In this document: positions 24,191 through 34,308 of the stretch, piece after piece | How the letters are laid out: every line of letters starts with the position of its first letter | How positions within the stretch are numbered: position 1 is the first letter of the stretch | Source: Diogma glabrata | Lineage: Eukaryota; Arthropoda; Insecta; Diptera; Cylindrotomidae | Assembly (NCBI GenBank): GCA_963693315.1 | Contig: OY856186.1 | Coordinates: 380,694,768-380,758,767, forward strand | DNA: 64,000 bases | Direction of reading: 5' to 3' | The notes under the pieces: generated by a model | Seen by the model: only the letters and a program-made list of their open reading frames with translations | Database searches by the model: none | What the model was told of the DNA's origin: nothing | Translations under genes and position numbers: made by a program

Positions 24191-27100
24191 ATGAGCTTTA
24201 TTAAGTTAAATCTTATTTTTTCAACTTTAAAACGAAATAATAGTTGCATTAATCAAGTTAGAAATTATGCTAAACCCGCTGCAGGTTAGTATTGCCAATC
24301 TCGATTAATAAATTGTGGTATTGTTATTTCATATTATTATGTTATACTAGCTGTTTATGCTACAACATTAGAACAATAAATTTCTAAAATCCAATGGTTA
24401 ATTAATGTTTAAAGGCGTATTTAAGTTGTTAGTAAGAAATCTACACTGCTAACTAGTTTATTTGTTGGTTTTCAGAGTCATCTACATTAGTATCAAAACA
24501 ATGACCATCCTGTGTATGATTGTTACATAGATTATAATGTAGATGACTCTGAGTGACAACCGACAAATAAACTAGTTAGCAGTGTAGATTTCTTATGTCG
24601 AATTCTTTTCACCCAAATCCATGGTATGGTATAACGAATATATAATCCATGGTATAACGAATATAAGGTATTCTTGACAGCTAATCGAAAATTTTGTGTG
24701 ACGTCATCCGGCGTAAATATAAAGAAACAAAAAATGTTTTAATTTGAAAATTAGAGAAAACATAATTTTTACGTTATGATTTTCCTTATTTTTTTCATTA
24801 ACAATTTGTTTATTAAGTTTTCTAACTCTAAAGAACATTTTACAGGGTAGGAAATTCGACGTCCACGCCATGCTGCAGGGGTAATTAGGACAGAATTAGG
24901 TTGGTGTATCGGAGACAAGCAGAGAAAAACTGCTTAGTCTATTTCGCTACACCACGGCGAATCGGCGCCTTAAAACTTCTTATAACCTTAACATCATAAC
25001 AGAACCATTAACGAAAATTTGGATTGAGACTGAGGTTAATACCATCACTCCGAAAAAAATCTTTGTTGAATTTGATAACCAAAAAAAGAATACCAGACAC
25101 TAACAAAACAACAGAAGGTTTACCTGGACGTGAGAAAGAACCAAACTACCGAATCGGAACGTGAAACGTGTGCAGTCTGATCGCTCATGATGCTTTGATA
25201 AGCCTGGAAACAGAGGCTGAGAGGCATAGGATGGATATCATTTCTCTGCAAGAAATTAGACAGCCAATAATCGGAAAACAAAACTCGAATAGTCACTCTT
25301 TATGCAGTAGTGGTCATTCTTCTCGAAATGAATTTAGTACTGATTTCCTTGTTGGTGCACGCATACAAGAAGCTGTGTTGAAATTCATCCTGGTCAATGA
25401 GAGGATTTGCTACTTAGGGGTACGCGATACATAAAACAATATTGATAATGGTGAGAGAATGACTGAGATGACTGACAACAATGATAATGGTGAGAGAATG
25501 ACTGAGTTTGCATTATCAAATAATTTGAGAATTGCCAGTACTTTCTTTTCGCATCGATCGATTCATAAGCAGACTTATGTTTTTAAACCGAATGGAAACT
25601 CTTGAAGTCAAATTGATCAAGTACTAGCAACAGCACGTTTCTTTTCGAGCGATTCGGATGTACGTTCCTTTAGATGTGCAAATATTGGAAGTAACCACTT
25701 GCTTGTATGTTCTAAGATAAGGTTCCACTTTCAACGATCAATTCAACGATTTTTTACTCATTAGAGTATTTAAAAGATTGTCTTTTAAAGTCCAATCATT
25801 TTCAGTGAAGTGTAAGGAACAAACTATCTTATAATAAATACGAACATTTTCTTTTACCACATGATTCTATCCACTACAAATTGATTTACTTTTGCAGGTT
25901 TTAACGTAGTTCGGCATTTAAATTTGTATATGTTTTAATAGTAAAACAAATAATAAAGTTCATTAATTAATGAATGAATTAATTTCAATCATTTCATTAA
26001 CTAATAAATTAACTTATAAATCATACTAAATATATTTTTAATTTAAAAACAATAGCTTTTCTCATTGATAATAAGAACAAACGTATTATATAAAACTCTG
26101 AATGACGTCAATCAAAATCAAAATGGCATCGCTGTCACTCTAGTGAGAATACCTTATTTTCATTTTACCATGACCCAAATCCATCAAACAAAAATTGATG
26201 TAATTCAAAAATTTTGTTCTTTTCACCCAAAAACATCAATTTTTTTTCCGATATACATCAAAAAAAAAATGTGCATTTTTTCGTAAATTTTTTTGACATT
26301 ACTAATATCAACAAAGAAAATTTAAAAAATAAATGTTTTGTTAACGACAATTTTTATATAACTATGAATTGTTTAATTTTGAAGAATTAATTATTGTGTT
26401 TTGTATTATATATATACAATATAATGTAACTAACATTTAATAAAATAACTCCTAATAAATAAAAAAAAATCTAAAATGGATTTATTAGAATTAAAATATT
26501 ATATTTCATTGGGTGGATGAAAAAAGATGCATCATAGAAGAAAACGAAGACGCTTTTCTCTAAAATGAAGTAATTTAAATTGAAAACAAATATGAATGAA
26601 TAAAACAAAATTATTTTATTTACAAATTATTTGAAACTAAAATAAATATTTCAATACGCAATTGCAGAATATGCTATTATACGAAATTTTTCAAATTTAA
26701 TAGTAGACAACCGCCATTTAAATATCACTAATACAAACATATTTCACATCAACTTTTGTTTTTTGTTCTTTTCAGACCCGAATTTAGAAATTGATTTAGA
26801 AAAGTCAAAAGAAAACCACATTACTAAAAACATATAGCGTTTTTGATTCTCGATTTAAGTTTTGAACTCAGAGCGGGAAAAAATCGTTTAGTTTTGCATT
26901 TTTAGGGTTCCGTACTTTGATAAAGTAAAAACGGTACCCTATTGGTGAAACTTCGCTGTCCGTCCGAATTTATACATAATCGATTTACTCACAAACTATA
27001 AGTGCTATCAACTTGAAATTTTCTACAGTTATTAATGTGTTTTCCCACGCCTGCTGAAAACAAAAAAAATTCATATATTTGTTTTTATCTATATTTTATG

Positions 27101-30100
27101 GACATAGATAAGGAGATAGTAAAACAAGAGTGTTTTTAAGGAATCGAATTTGGTTTAGAAAAATCGAAAAAGATGAAAATATTTAAAAAAAATGAATTCA
27201 ATATTTCAATGAATTTTCGACTGCTTAGTTTTTGAGTTTTTGCCAACAAAACGAGTATTTTTCTGCAATCCAATCTTTTAATGAGCATGTTCGGTACAGC
27301 AAAATGATAAAAAAAATCACGTTATTAAACGTCAAAGTTTTTTGCTACTTACTTCACTTCGTTCAGTATTACGTCAACAAGCCATTTCTGAAAAGAAATA
27401 AAATGGATTTATAAGTCAAACTTTATATGTCACTTTGATTACAATTACTTTTATCACAGAATATAAATTTATCCCGAAAACCAAAACCCCCTATATATAT
27501 TCATAGCCTGATTGATTCACGCCTTATGCAACAAAACAATCAACATTGCCATATGCAAAACAATGGATTAGTATTTTTGACTAAATTTTTATTTAATTCA
27601 AAAAATATTTAACGCCTATTGAAAAATAAAACTTCATTTATTTTTCAAGAGGCGGTAAATATTTTTTGAATTTTTTTTATTGAGTTTTAATTTCAAAATG
27701 TCGCTGCAAGTTCACGTTTTTTTCAGTGCTAAAAATGAAGCAGACTTATATTTATATAGGGGGGTTTTCCGAAAACAACCAATTTTATCAAGAATAGTTA
27801 TCATAAAAATGTAAGCATAAACAAAACAAAAAGCGACCGTAAACAATCAAAATAAAATAGTTTTACTGACACCTACATCAAAACCACCGATATTCTTTAT
27901 AGACGTAGACATTCATTGACGCCATATTTAAAAAACAATTAACATTGCCATATGCAAAAAATTTGATCAGGGTTTTTGATTAAATTTTTTTGAATTTTTC
28001 TTATATGGAGTTTTATTTTTCCAGGGTATTGATTTTGTACCATTATCTCTCCTAGAGAAATAAAAGGAGAGATATAAAACTGAAACTGATTTCACTTCAG
28101 TGAAATCCCTTATCTTAATCATCGTCATGAAATATGTTAATGGTTTCCGCTGTGATCAAAACCCTCTATGTTGTAAGCCTGCTTGTGTGTTTCGCATAGA
28201 AAAAATCGTGAACCTATAGCGCCATTTTTTGAAATATAAAAAAATTTTAAAAATATTAAACGCCATCTTGACCGTACCCGGACACCAGTAGGAAACTGGA
28301 ATGTCAGAACTTTGATAGAAACATCGAGGTTAGCACAAGTTGAGAAAGTAATGGAAGAATATAACATCGAAATGCTAGGACTCAGTGAATTAAGATGGAA
28401 AAACAGCGGAGAGCTAACAACAAGTAAAGGAAACCACATGATGTTCTCTGGTAAATCCAACACACATTAACAAGGCGTAGCAATATTAACAACACCTAAC
28501 ACAAAGGAAGCACTTCTCGAATGGAAACCAATCAGTAGCAGAATAATAACAAGATTCCAATCGCATGGAGGGATCAGTTTTTATTAATTTGTTAATTTTT
28601 TTCTATTTTTTGATCCACGGGTGTGACAACCCCGCGCACTCCAGTCCCTGTTATTGGCACATGAGTTAACGTGAGATATCACATACCACTGGCAATAGCA
28701 GTGAGATATCACTAGCCAAGGTGATATCTTAGGGGTGCTGGCGGATGAACTGTATTCAGTCAACGATAATCTTAGCTAATGAATATTCCTTGATGCTGGA
28801 ACGCTGTAGCTTGCTCGAAAAAACGAGCTTTCTTATAACTATATATCTGAGCTTTAATCATTGAAAAATATACTGCGTCCCATAATCAAGGATTATGCCA
28901 TTAGCTGGACTATTGGCAAACCAATTTTAGAATTGTTCCTGCAAATTTTTAAAACAAATTTGCTTTTTATCTCTTATTTTATTTTTATTTTCCCTATCCT
29001 ATCACGAAATATTGGCCTATGTCATATTTTATATGTGATAGGATTTATAGTTTAGTTGTCCATTATTTAACAAAACATATTAAAAAAACAAAAAAAAACA
29101 GATTTGCGTCCATTAACATCCTTAGAACGCATGTTGTTGTGGGACCTTGGTCTTAAAAGGTTTTTATGTGTTGTTGTGACACATATTGTAATGCCTACTA
29201 CACATCACATTTTATTAAAAAAAAAAAAAATCGAAAATTAGAAATACAACGATCATACAGTGCTATGCACCTACCGAAGAAGCTGGTGATGCGACAAAAG
29301 ATGAATTCTACAAACAGCTCCAAGCAACACTGGCTAGTGCACACCGAAATGACATCAAAATAATACAAGGTGATTTCAATGCCAAAATCGGATCCGACAA
29401 CACCGGAAAGGAATCATGGGCAAATATGCACTAGAATCAACACGTAACAACAATGGAGATAGGCTCATCGATTGTTATGTCACAAATCAATTATTCATAG
29501 GAGGCAGCAAGTTCCCGCACAAGAACATACACAAATACACTTGGACATCACCAAATGGAAGAACCAAGAATCGAATTGATCACGTACTGGTGAATAAGAA
29601 GTTTCTATCCTCATTACAAGACGTCAGAGCAAAGCGAGGAGCAAACATACACAGCGACCATCATCTGGTAATTGCAACATTCAAAATTCAACCAGCTGCT
29701 GTAAAACACAACAAGTCATGTCAGAGGAAGTTTAACATCAATAGATTGAGCGACAAAAATACAAATAACATCTTCAAAGAATCGCTCCAGCTCAATCTAC
29801 CAAACAACGAAACCACCAGCATTGATGAAAAATGGGAACAAGCTAAAGAAGCTTACGTCAAAACTGCTACAGATGTGCTTGGATACCAAGACAAATCGCG
29901 GAAACCATGGATTAGCGATGATACCTGGAAGAAAATTGAAGAGCGTCGCTAGCTCAAGTTGCAATTGCGTCACCATAACACAACCGAGATCCGCAGCAAA
30001 TATTACAGTACAGCAAAACAACTTAAAAAGATGGCAAGGAATGATCGCAGAAGATACACAAAGCATTCTCAAGACTGCAGAAACAGCAGCAGCTAATAGA

Positions 30101-33100
30101 AATATGCCCACAGTACACAAATGCGTGAGAAAGGTCACTAACAAATACACAAACACTCCACCAATAAAGGATGAATCTGGTCAAACCCTCACAACACATG
30201 AACAACAGCTAAATAGCTGAAAAGAATACTTCGAAGACAACTGCCAGCAACATGAAGATAATTTGCAGTCTCCGGATGACAACCATAATGAAACTATCAG
30301 CACCCATCCACCAACGGAATGGGAAGTTAGAGATGCCATACAGAATCTCAAGAATAACAAATCTGCTGGTACCGATAATATATCAGTGGAATTACTCAAA
30401 GCGTAAACACAACAGCAGAAGCTCTAACACCACTATTAGCTGATGTATGGAACAAAGGTAAAATACCAACCAAATGGAAAGAGGGTCTAACCATAACAAT
30501 TTCAAAGCAAGGTGATCTAAAAGAATGCAAAAACTGGAGAGGTATATCTCTGCTCAACACAACAATGAAAATACTAGCGATGATCATTCTCGAAAGAATA
30601 TCTCCATCAATAACCATGAAACTAAGAAATGAACAAGCCGGCTTTAGACCAGGAAGAAGCTGTACGGATCATATCAACACAATCTGTATCATCATAGAGC
30701 AATCAAACGAATGGAATTCACCACTGTATCTCCTCTTCGTGGATTTCGAACGCGCCTTCGACTCAACAGAAGCGCGATATGGAAGACACTTTGTGAAATG
30801 GGCGTCCCGAAGAAAATAGTTGATCTAATCAAAGAAATGTATCGGGATGCTGGAAACAGAATACGATACAAAGGACAGCAAAGTGATAAATACTACAACC
30901 ACCGAGGAGTGAGACAAGGCTGTGTACTATCCACGCTACTATTCCTAATAGTACTAGATAGTATCATGAGAAAACTCGATGATGCAAGTCCAAATGGAAT
31001 CCAATGGAACACAACAAGACGGCTCAATGATCTAGACTACGCAGATGACATCTGTCTACTCACAAACACACATACGGACATGCAGCAGAAAATACAGAAG
31101 ATATCAACCCTTGCACATGAAGTCGGTCTCAACATTGATATCAGAAAAATAAAGGCTAGGAGACTGAACACCAAAACGATAACACCAATTACCAGCAACA
31201 ATACACAAGTGGATGAAGTTGACAAATTTGTGTACCTTGGTTGTACTGTAGCAAAAACAGGCGGGACTGAAAAAGACATCAGTCAGCGTATTAACAAAGC
31301 CACAAATACGTTCAATATGCTTCACAAGATCTGGAATGCATCCGTCCTGTCAAGAAAGACAAAGCCAGGAATGTTCAATGCATGTGTCAAGTCAGTACTG
31401 CTGTATGGGCGTGAAACGTGGAAACATACAAGAAAGATCACAAATCAACTACAGGTGTTTGTGAACAAATGCCTGAGGAGACTGATCAAATGGTTCTGGC
31501 CGAACACCAGCAGTAACCAGGAACTTCTACGGCAGACAGAGCAGTTAAACATCGAGAGCGAGATAAAACAAAAGAAATGGAGATGGATAAAACATACACT
31601 GAGAAAATCAGCTGAAGATATAACAAGGATGTCCCTAGAGTGGAATCCACAAGGTAAAAGGAGAGTTGGAAGACCACCCATGACATGGAAGAAAACGGTG
31701 CTAGCTGAAGCAAAACAAATTGGCAAGACATGGGGTGAACTGAAAGCGATTGCCCCCAACAGAGTTAGATGGTCCAGTCTAGTATACGTCCTATGCTCCT
31801 AAAATGGAGATAAAGGGGAAAAAACGCCATCTTGAAATATAAAACTTCACATAAAAAAATTTAATCAAGAACGCTAATTTTTTTCCATATTGCAAGGTTC
31901 AATGTTTTTTTTAATATGGCGTCAATCAATCGGGCTTTGAATGTAGAGGGTTTTATAGAGATACACTCTGATTTTGACAATTAAACTTCAATGTCCAATT
32001 TTTCAATTCTCTTTCTCCCTGACGTCTATATTGCATGGAAAGATTTAACCGTTTGTGCAATCAACTTCCATTTTGCTCGTTCCATCATTAAATGGTTCTA
32101 GTTTTTACATTCTATGGGACAAAGATTTTGAGTGATTCCATCTCGCTAGCGTTGTCTGGGTTTTCCCCATCCGACCATCTGGTTGTTGTTGTAATTTTTT
32201 TTATCATTCCTTCTCATGGTAACTAATCCGAGCACATGTTTCCAGGTCATTGTTGTGAGTTCAAAACAAATTGTGTTTTGTAGAGACAAGGGGTGCCAGT
32301 CCGTCACCCAAATTGAATGTGAAGATAAACATTAGAAAGATCCCATAATCAAGAATGGGTAAAAATGCTTTTAGTTTGCGAAAATGAAATTGAGGATTAC
32401 AAGAGTTTCATCACATTAGATATGGATTTAGTTTGCACATTTATTCATAAGCGTGTGCATGGTGGAGTTAGACAACCAACCGATGGAATTAGTTTCGAAC
32501 ATAAAAAGCGGATTGAAAACACCAAAAGTTTCTCTTGGAATAAATTAACGCAAAAGAAAATGTAAAACATATATAAAATACACGGACGAACTGTAATAAC
32601 TCATTTCACACTCACATAGTATTAAATTCAATTCTGTGGCGTACTAAAAAAATCTTGAAATAGCGGAGTGGTCTTAATGTTTACTTTGCGTGAAACGTAA
32701 TATAGTGAAAAAGGACAAATCAAATGTATAACGAACGCGATAAATCATAAATCAAATAAGCGAAATAGTAGTGAATTTTAAATAAAAGTCTTAAATATAT
32801 TAAATAAAAATATTAACTATCGACTGTATTGTTTATATTGGCTTTTTCAACAATCTAGATTAGTGGAAGTAAGGTTCTAGTTAAAAACTTAATTGATAAA
32901 CCAAATTGAGCCTAAAATTCGACACAAAATGTTTCAAACGCTATTTGTAAATAATTATTTCTAGTTTTATAGATGATAACAAACCTATTTCATTCATTAA
33001 AAAAATTAAAATATTTATTTTTTTCCTATTCAGCTCCTGCAGCTGCGCCAAAAAAGAAAAAAGTTGGTAAAATAGGACCAATTGGTGAAAAAAAAATTCT

Positions 33101-33341
33101 ACCAGTTGTAACAGATCCTGTGAAGCTAGTTAATTACGTATGTGGAACAAATTTATATAAAATAGGTGAAGATATAAAAGTTAAACAAGATTCTGAATAT
33201 CCTGAGTGGCTATGGAGAATTAATATAGGTAGACCACTAACACTTGAAGAACTCGACCCGGACACAAAACAATATTGGAAAAGATTACGCAAAATGGGCA
33301 TCAAAAGAAATAACCAACTTTTAAAATTACGAAGGTTTTAG
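24191..33341 (+). CDS. mRpL54: Mitochondrial large ribosomal subunit protein mL54
   Basis: Two exons, 24191-24284 and 33034-33341, joined in phase 1 (donor GTTAGT, acceptor tattcag). They give 133 codons, matching the family's usual 130-140. Exon 1 supplies a basic, serine/asparagine-rich mitochondrial targeting presequence (MSFIKLNLIFSTLKRNNS). Exon 2 begins with an Ala-Pro-Lys stretch, then the conserved mL54 core: VNYVCGTNLYKIGEDIKVK, SEYPEWLW, and near the C-terminus LEELDPDTKQYWKRLRK. This agrees with the known 'EYPEWL...TLEELDP...YWRRLRK' signature. The protein is a component of the mitoribosomal large subunit. The open frame extending upstream of 33034 is intron. AATAAA lies near 33376. 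The 8.75-kb intron is full of transposons on both strands. Confidence 0.93.
24433..24596. repeat. Palindromic (foldback) repeat in mRpL54 intron
   Basis: Two arms of about 60 bp, 24433-24492 and 24535-24596, are inverted copies (taagaaatctacactgctaa on the left, its complement on the right). They are separated by a loop of about 40 bp. A hairpin-forming MITE is likely. Confidence 0.75.
24850..25745 (+). pseudogene. RTE-like LINE, internally deleted 5' half
   Basis: Starts with a leader shared with the element at 37834 (tacgtccacgcc there, gacgtccacgcc here, then cagaattaggttggtgta). An endonuclease domain follows in broken frames: RIGT.NVCSL, MDIISLQEIR, and later NLRIASTFF with SQIDQVLA and NHLLVCSKIRF, corresponding to the D-H-V and SDHxLV catalytic blocks. 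The middle of the endonuclease is missing, a 25-bp word (aatgataatggtgagagaatgactga) is partly duplicated at about 25445-25505, and there is no reverse transcriptase. It is a dead copy inside the mRpL54 intron. Confidence 0.75.
25746..26879. other. mRpL54 intron, AT-rich, no recognised element
   Basis: No gene or repeat terminus found. A 73-codon open frame at 26065-26286 is low-complexity. Confidence 0.4.
26880..27473. repeat. Probable dispersed repeat beginning 'agggttccgtac'
   Basis: The segment starting near 26905 has a short palindrome (agggttccgtac ... acggtaccct), then 'cgctgtccgtccg'. This word pattern is common in a dispersed insect repeat class, by my recollection. The right end is not defined. 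Confidence 0.35.
27474..27776. repeat. Foldback element with 'ccgaaaacc..aaccccc' termini
   Basis: The left end (cccgaaaaccaaaaccccct) and right end (aggggggttttccgaaaac) are inverted. The centre near 27630 is a second inverted pair (aacgcctattgaaaaataaa versus ttatttttcaagaggcg). No coding capacity. Confidence 0.6.
27777..28257. repeat. Related foldback sequence, left part (interrupted by the RTE element)
   Basis: Contains 'cattgacgccatatt...acattgccatatgcaa' and 'gatcagggtttttgattaaa', which are diverged repeats of 27510-27600. It is continued after the RTE insertion by 31836-31960, where similar text appears inverted (aatatggcgtcaatcaatcg). The RTE element therefore inserted into this older repeat cluster. 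Confidence 0.5.
28272..31821 (+). mobile_element. RTE-like non-LTR retrotransposon with 14-bp target duplication
   Basis: A full endonuclease-to-reverse-transcriptase element flanked by the 14-bp duplication AAACGCCATCTTGA (28258-28271 and 31822-31835). Endonuclease: WNVRTL, MLGLSELRW, then after a nested insertion QCYAPTEEAG, IQGDFNAKIG, NRIDHVLV and SDHHLVIATF. Reverse transcriptase: NNKSAGTDNISVELLK, WKEGL, NWRGISLL, EQAGFRPGRSC, LLFVDFERAFDS, RGVRQGCVLS and LDYADDICLL (catalytic box intact), then the C-terminal 'YLGCTV...RRVGRPPMTW' tail typical of the clade. It is broken by stops near 28468, 29951 and 30220, a stop and frame change near 30405, a frameshift near 30770 and the 665-bp insertion. 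It sits in the mRpL54 intron in sense orientation and is not functional. Confidence 0.9.
28564..29228 (+). mobile_element. 665-bp poly(A)-tailed retroposon (SINE-like), copy 1
   Basis: Inserted in the endonuclease ORF of the RTE element. The ORF reads ...RIITRFQS before it and resumes KIRNTTIIQCYAP after it, with a short duplication aatcg (28559-28563 and 29229-29233). It begins catggagggatcag and ends in an A-rich tail of about 13 bases. A nearly identical inverted copy lies at 48723-49388, and a diverged part lies at about 51630-51810. It has no ORF or clear A/B-box promoter that I can see. Its last 125 bp resemble 54355-54490 (minus strand) and 58820-58900. Confidence 0.8.
31836..31985. 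repeat. Right part of the repeat split by the RTE insertion
   Basis: Contains, inverted, the words of 27484-27600 (gattaaa, gacgccat, gattgattg, ccctctac). Together with 27777-28257 it would make one older repeat without the RTE copy. Confidence 0.5.
31986..33033. other. mRpL54: End of the mRpL54 intron
   Basis: AT-rich, no recognised element. A 66-codon plus-strand open frame at 32365-32565 matches nothing I know. The final bases form a good polypyrimidine tract and acceptor (tttttttcctattcag). Confidence 0.4.
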
Positions 33342-33488
33342 TAATTAAAAATCGATGTATTGTATTTAGATGAAAATAAATGTTAGTGAATTATGAAAAA
33401 AAATGTATTTCCTACTAAAATATTTTGTTTTGCATTTGCGCTATTAGAGCGTTATACAACCTACTTGTTTCTTGGATTTACATATTCC

Positions 33489-33822
33489 TAAAGGTGCGTA
33501 AAAACTGCGCAACATGTATGACCGCAACAAGTCAATCAACAAACTTTTAAACATTTCCTCATGCAATACATTCAACGTTTTGTGTGAGCTCATACAATTT
33601 GTATGAGCTAAAAATAGCATAAAATTTAACATGTATGAGCTGTTTTTACGAGTTCTTATAAAAAAAGAGACGGAATAATAAGAGTGAGATAATAGAGAAA
33701 GAATTTGTGGTTTTTTTAACATGTATAAAAACTTGTATGCTCATATAATTGCAAGTTGATTGATTTATTGCCTCACAAAAGTTGTGATACATGTTTCTGT
33801 CTAAATGTACCTTAACAGGTTG
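33489..33822. repeat. Probable MITE with imperfect terminal inverted repeats
   Basis: The left end reads ctaaaggtgcgtaaaaac then caacatgtatgacc. The right end, reverse-complemented, reads ttaaggtacatttagacag then aacatgtatcaca. The interior repeats 'acatgtat' and 'tgagct(c)ata'. Size about 330 bp. Target duplication not resolved. Confidence 0.5.
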
Positions 33823-34308
33823 TAAATTTCATATCAATACCCAGAAAACACATTTACGTCATTGTGAGATCAAAATTACATCACGTTTTTTTAAGTCACA
33901 TCTTATGTAAGATCTAAGTCATGTTTGTATAAGTGTGTTGATAGAGTGTTATCAATCAAATTAATAAACGAAAACCTGGAGCGTATAATGGAATTGTGAG
34001 AATGTAATTGGGGCTCCTGGATCGGATGCAGATAGATCATTTTTTATACCCTATCGAAATATGACTCTTAATACTTAGCCTGAAATAAAACTCAGTTACA
34101 GTCTGTCCCCATCAGGTTTCCCACACCTTAACAATTAACAACACATTACATTTTTGTATCTGAGATTGTTTTATTAACTTTATCGTGCTTTCAAATTATT
34201 TTCATACAACAGTATATTTATTTTAGTAAGTGTTACTATAATGATTCTCCTCTAAAAACGACTTCAACATTTTCCGTCTATTTTAGCCAAATAGACCCAG
34301 AAAATTAT
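33823..34308. other. 3' flank between mRpL54 and the receptor gene
   Basis: Convergent intergenic space after the MITE. No further feature is recognised. Confidence 0.4.

Noticed and set aside
30023..31759. Several minus-strand frames rich in Cys and Ser opposite the RTE element
   Set aside because: They are antisense shadows of the plus-strand reverse transcriptase ORF.
32365..32565. A 66-codon gene in the mRpL54 intron
   Set aside because: No recognisable motif or splice context, and the length is within chance expectation.
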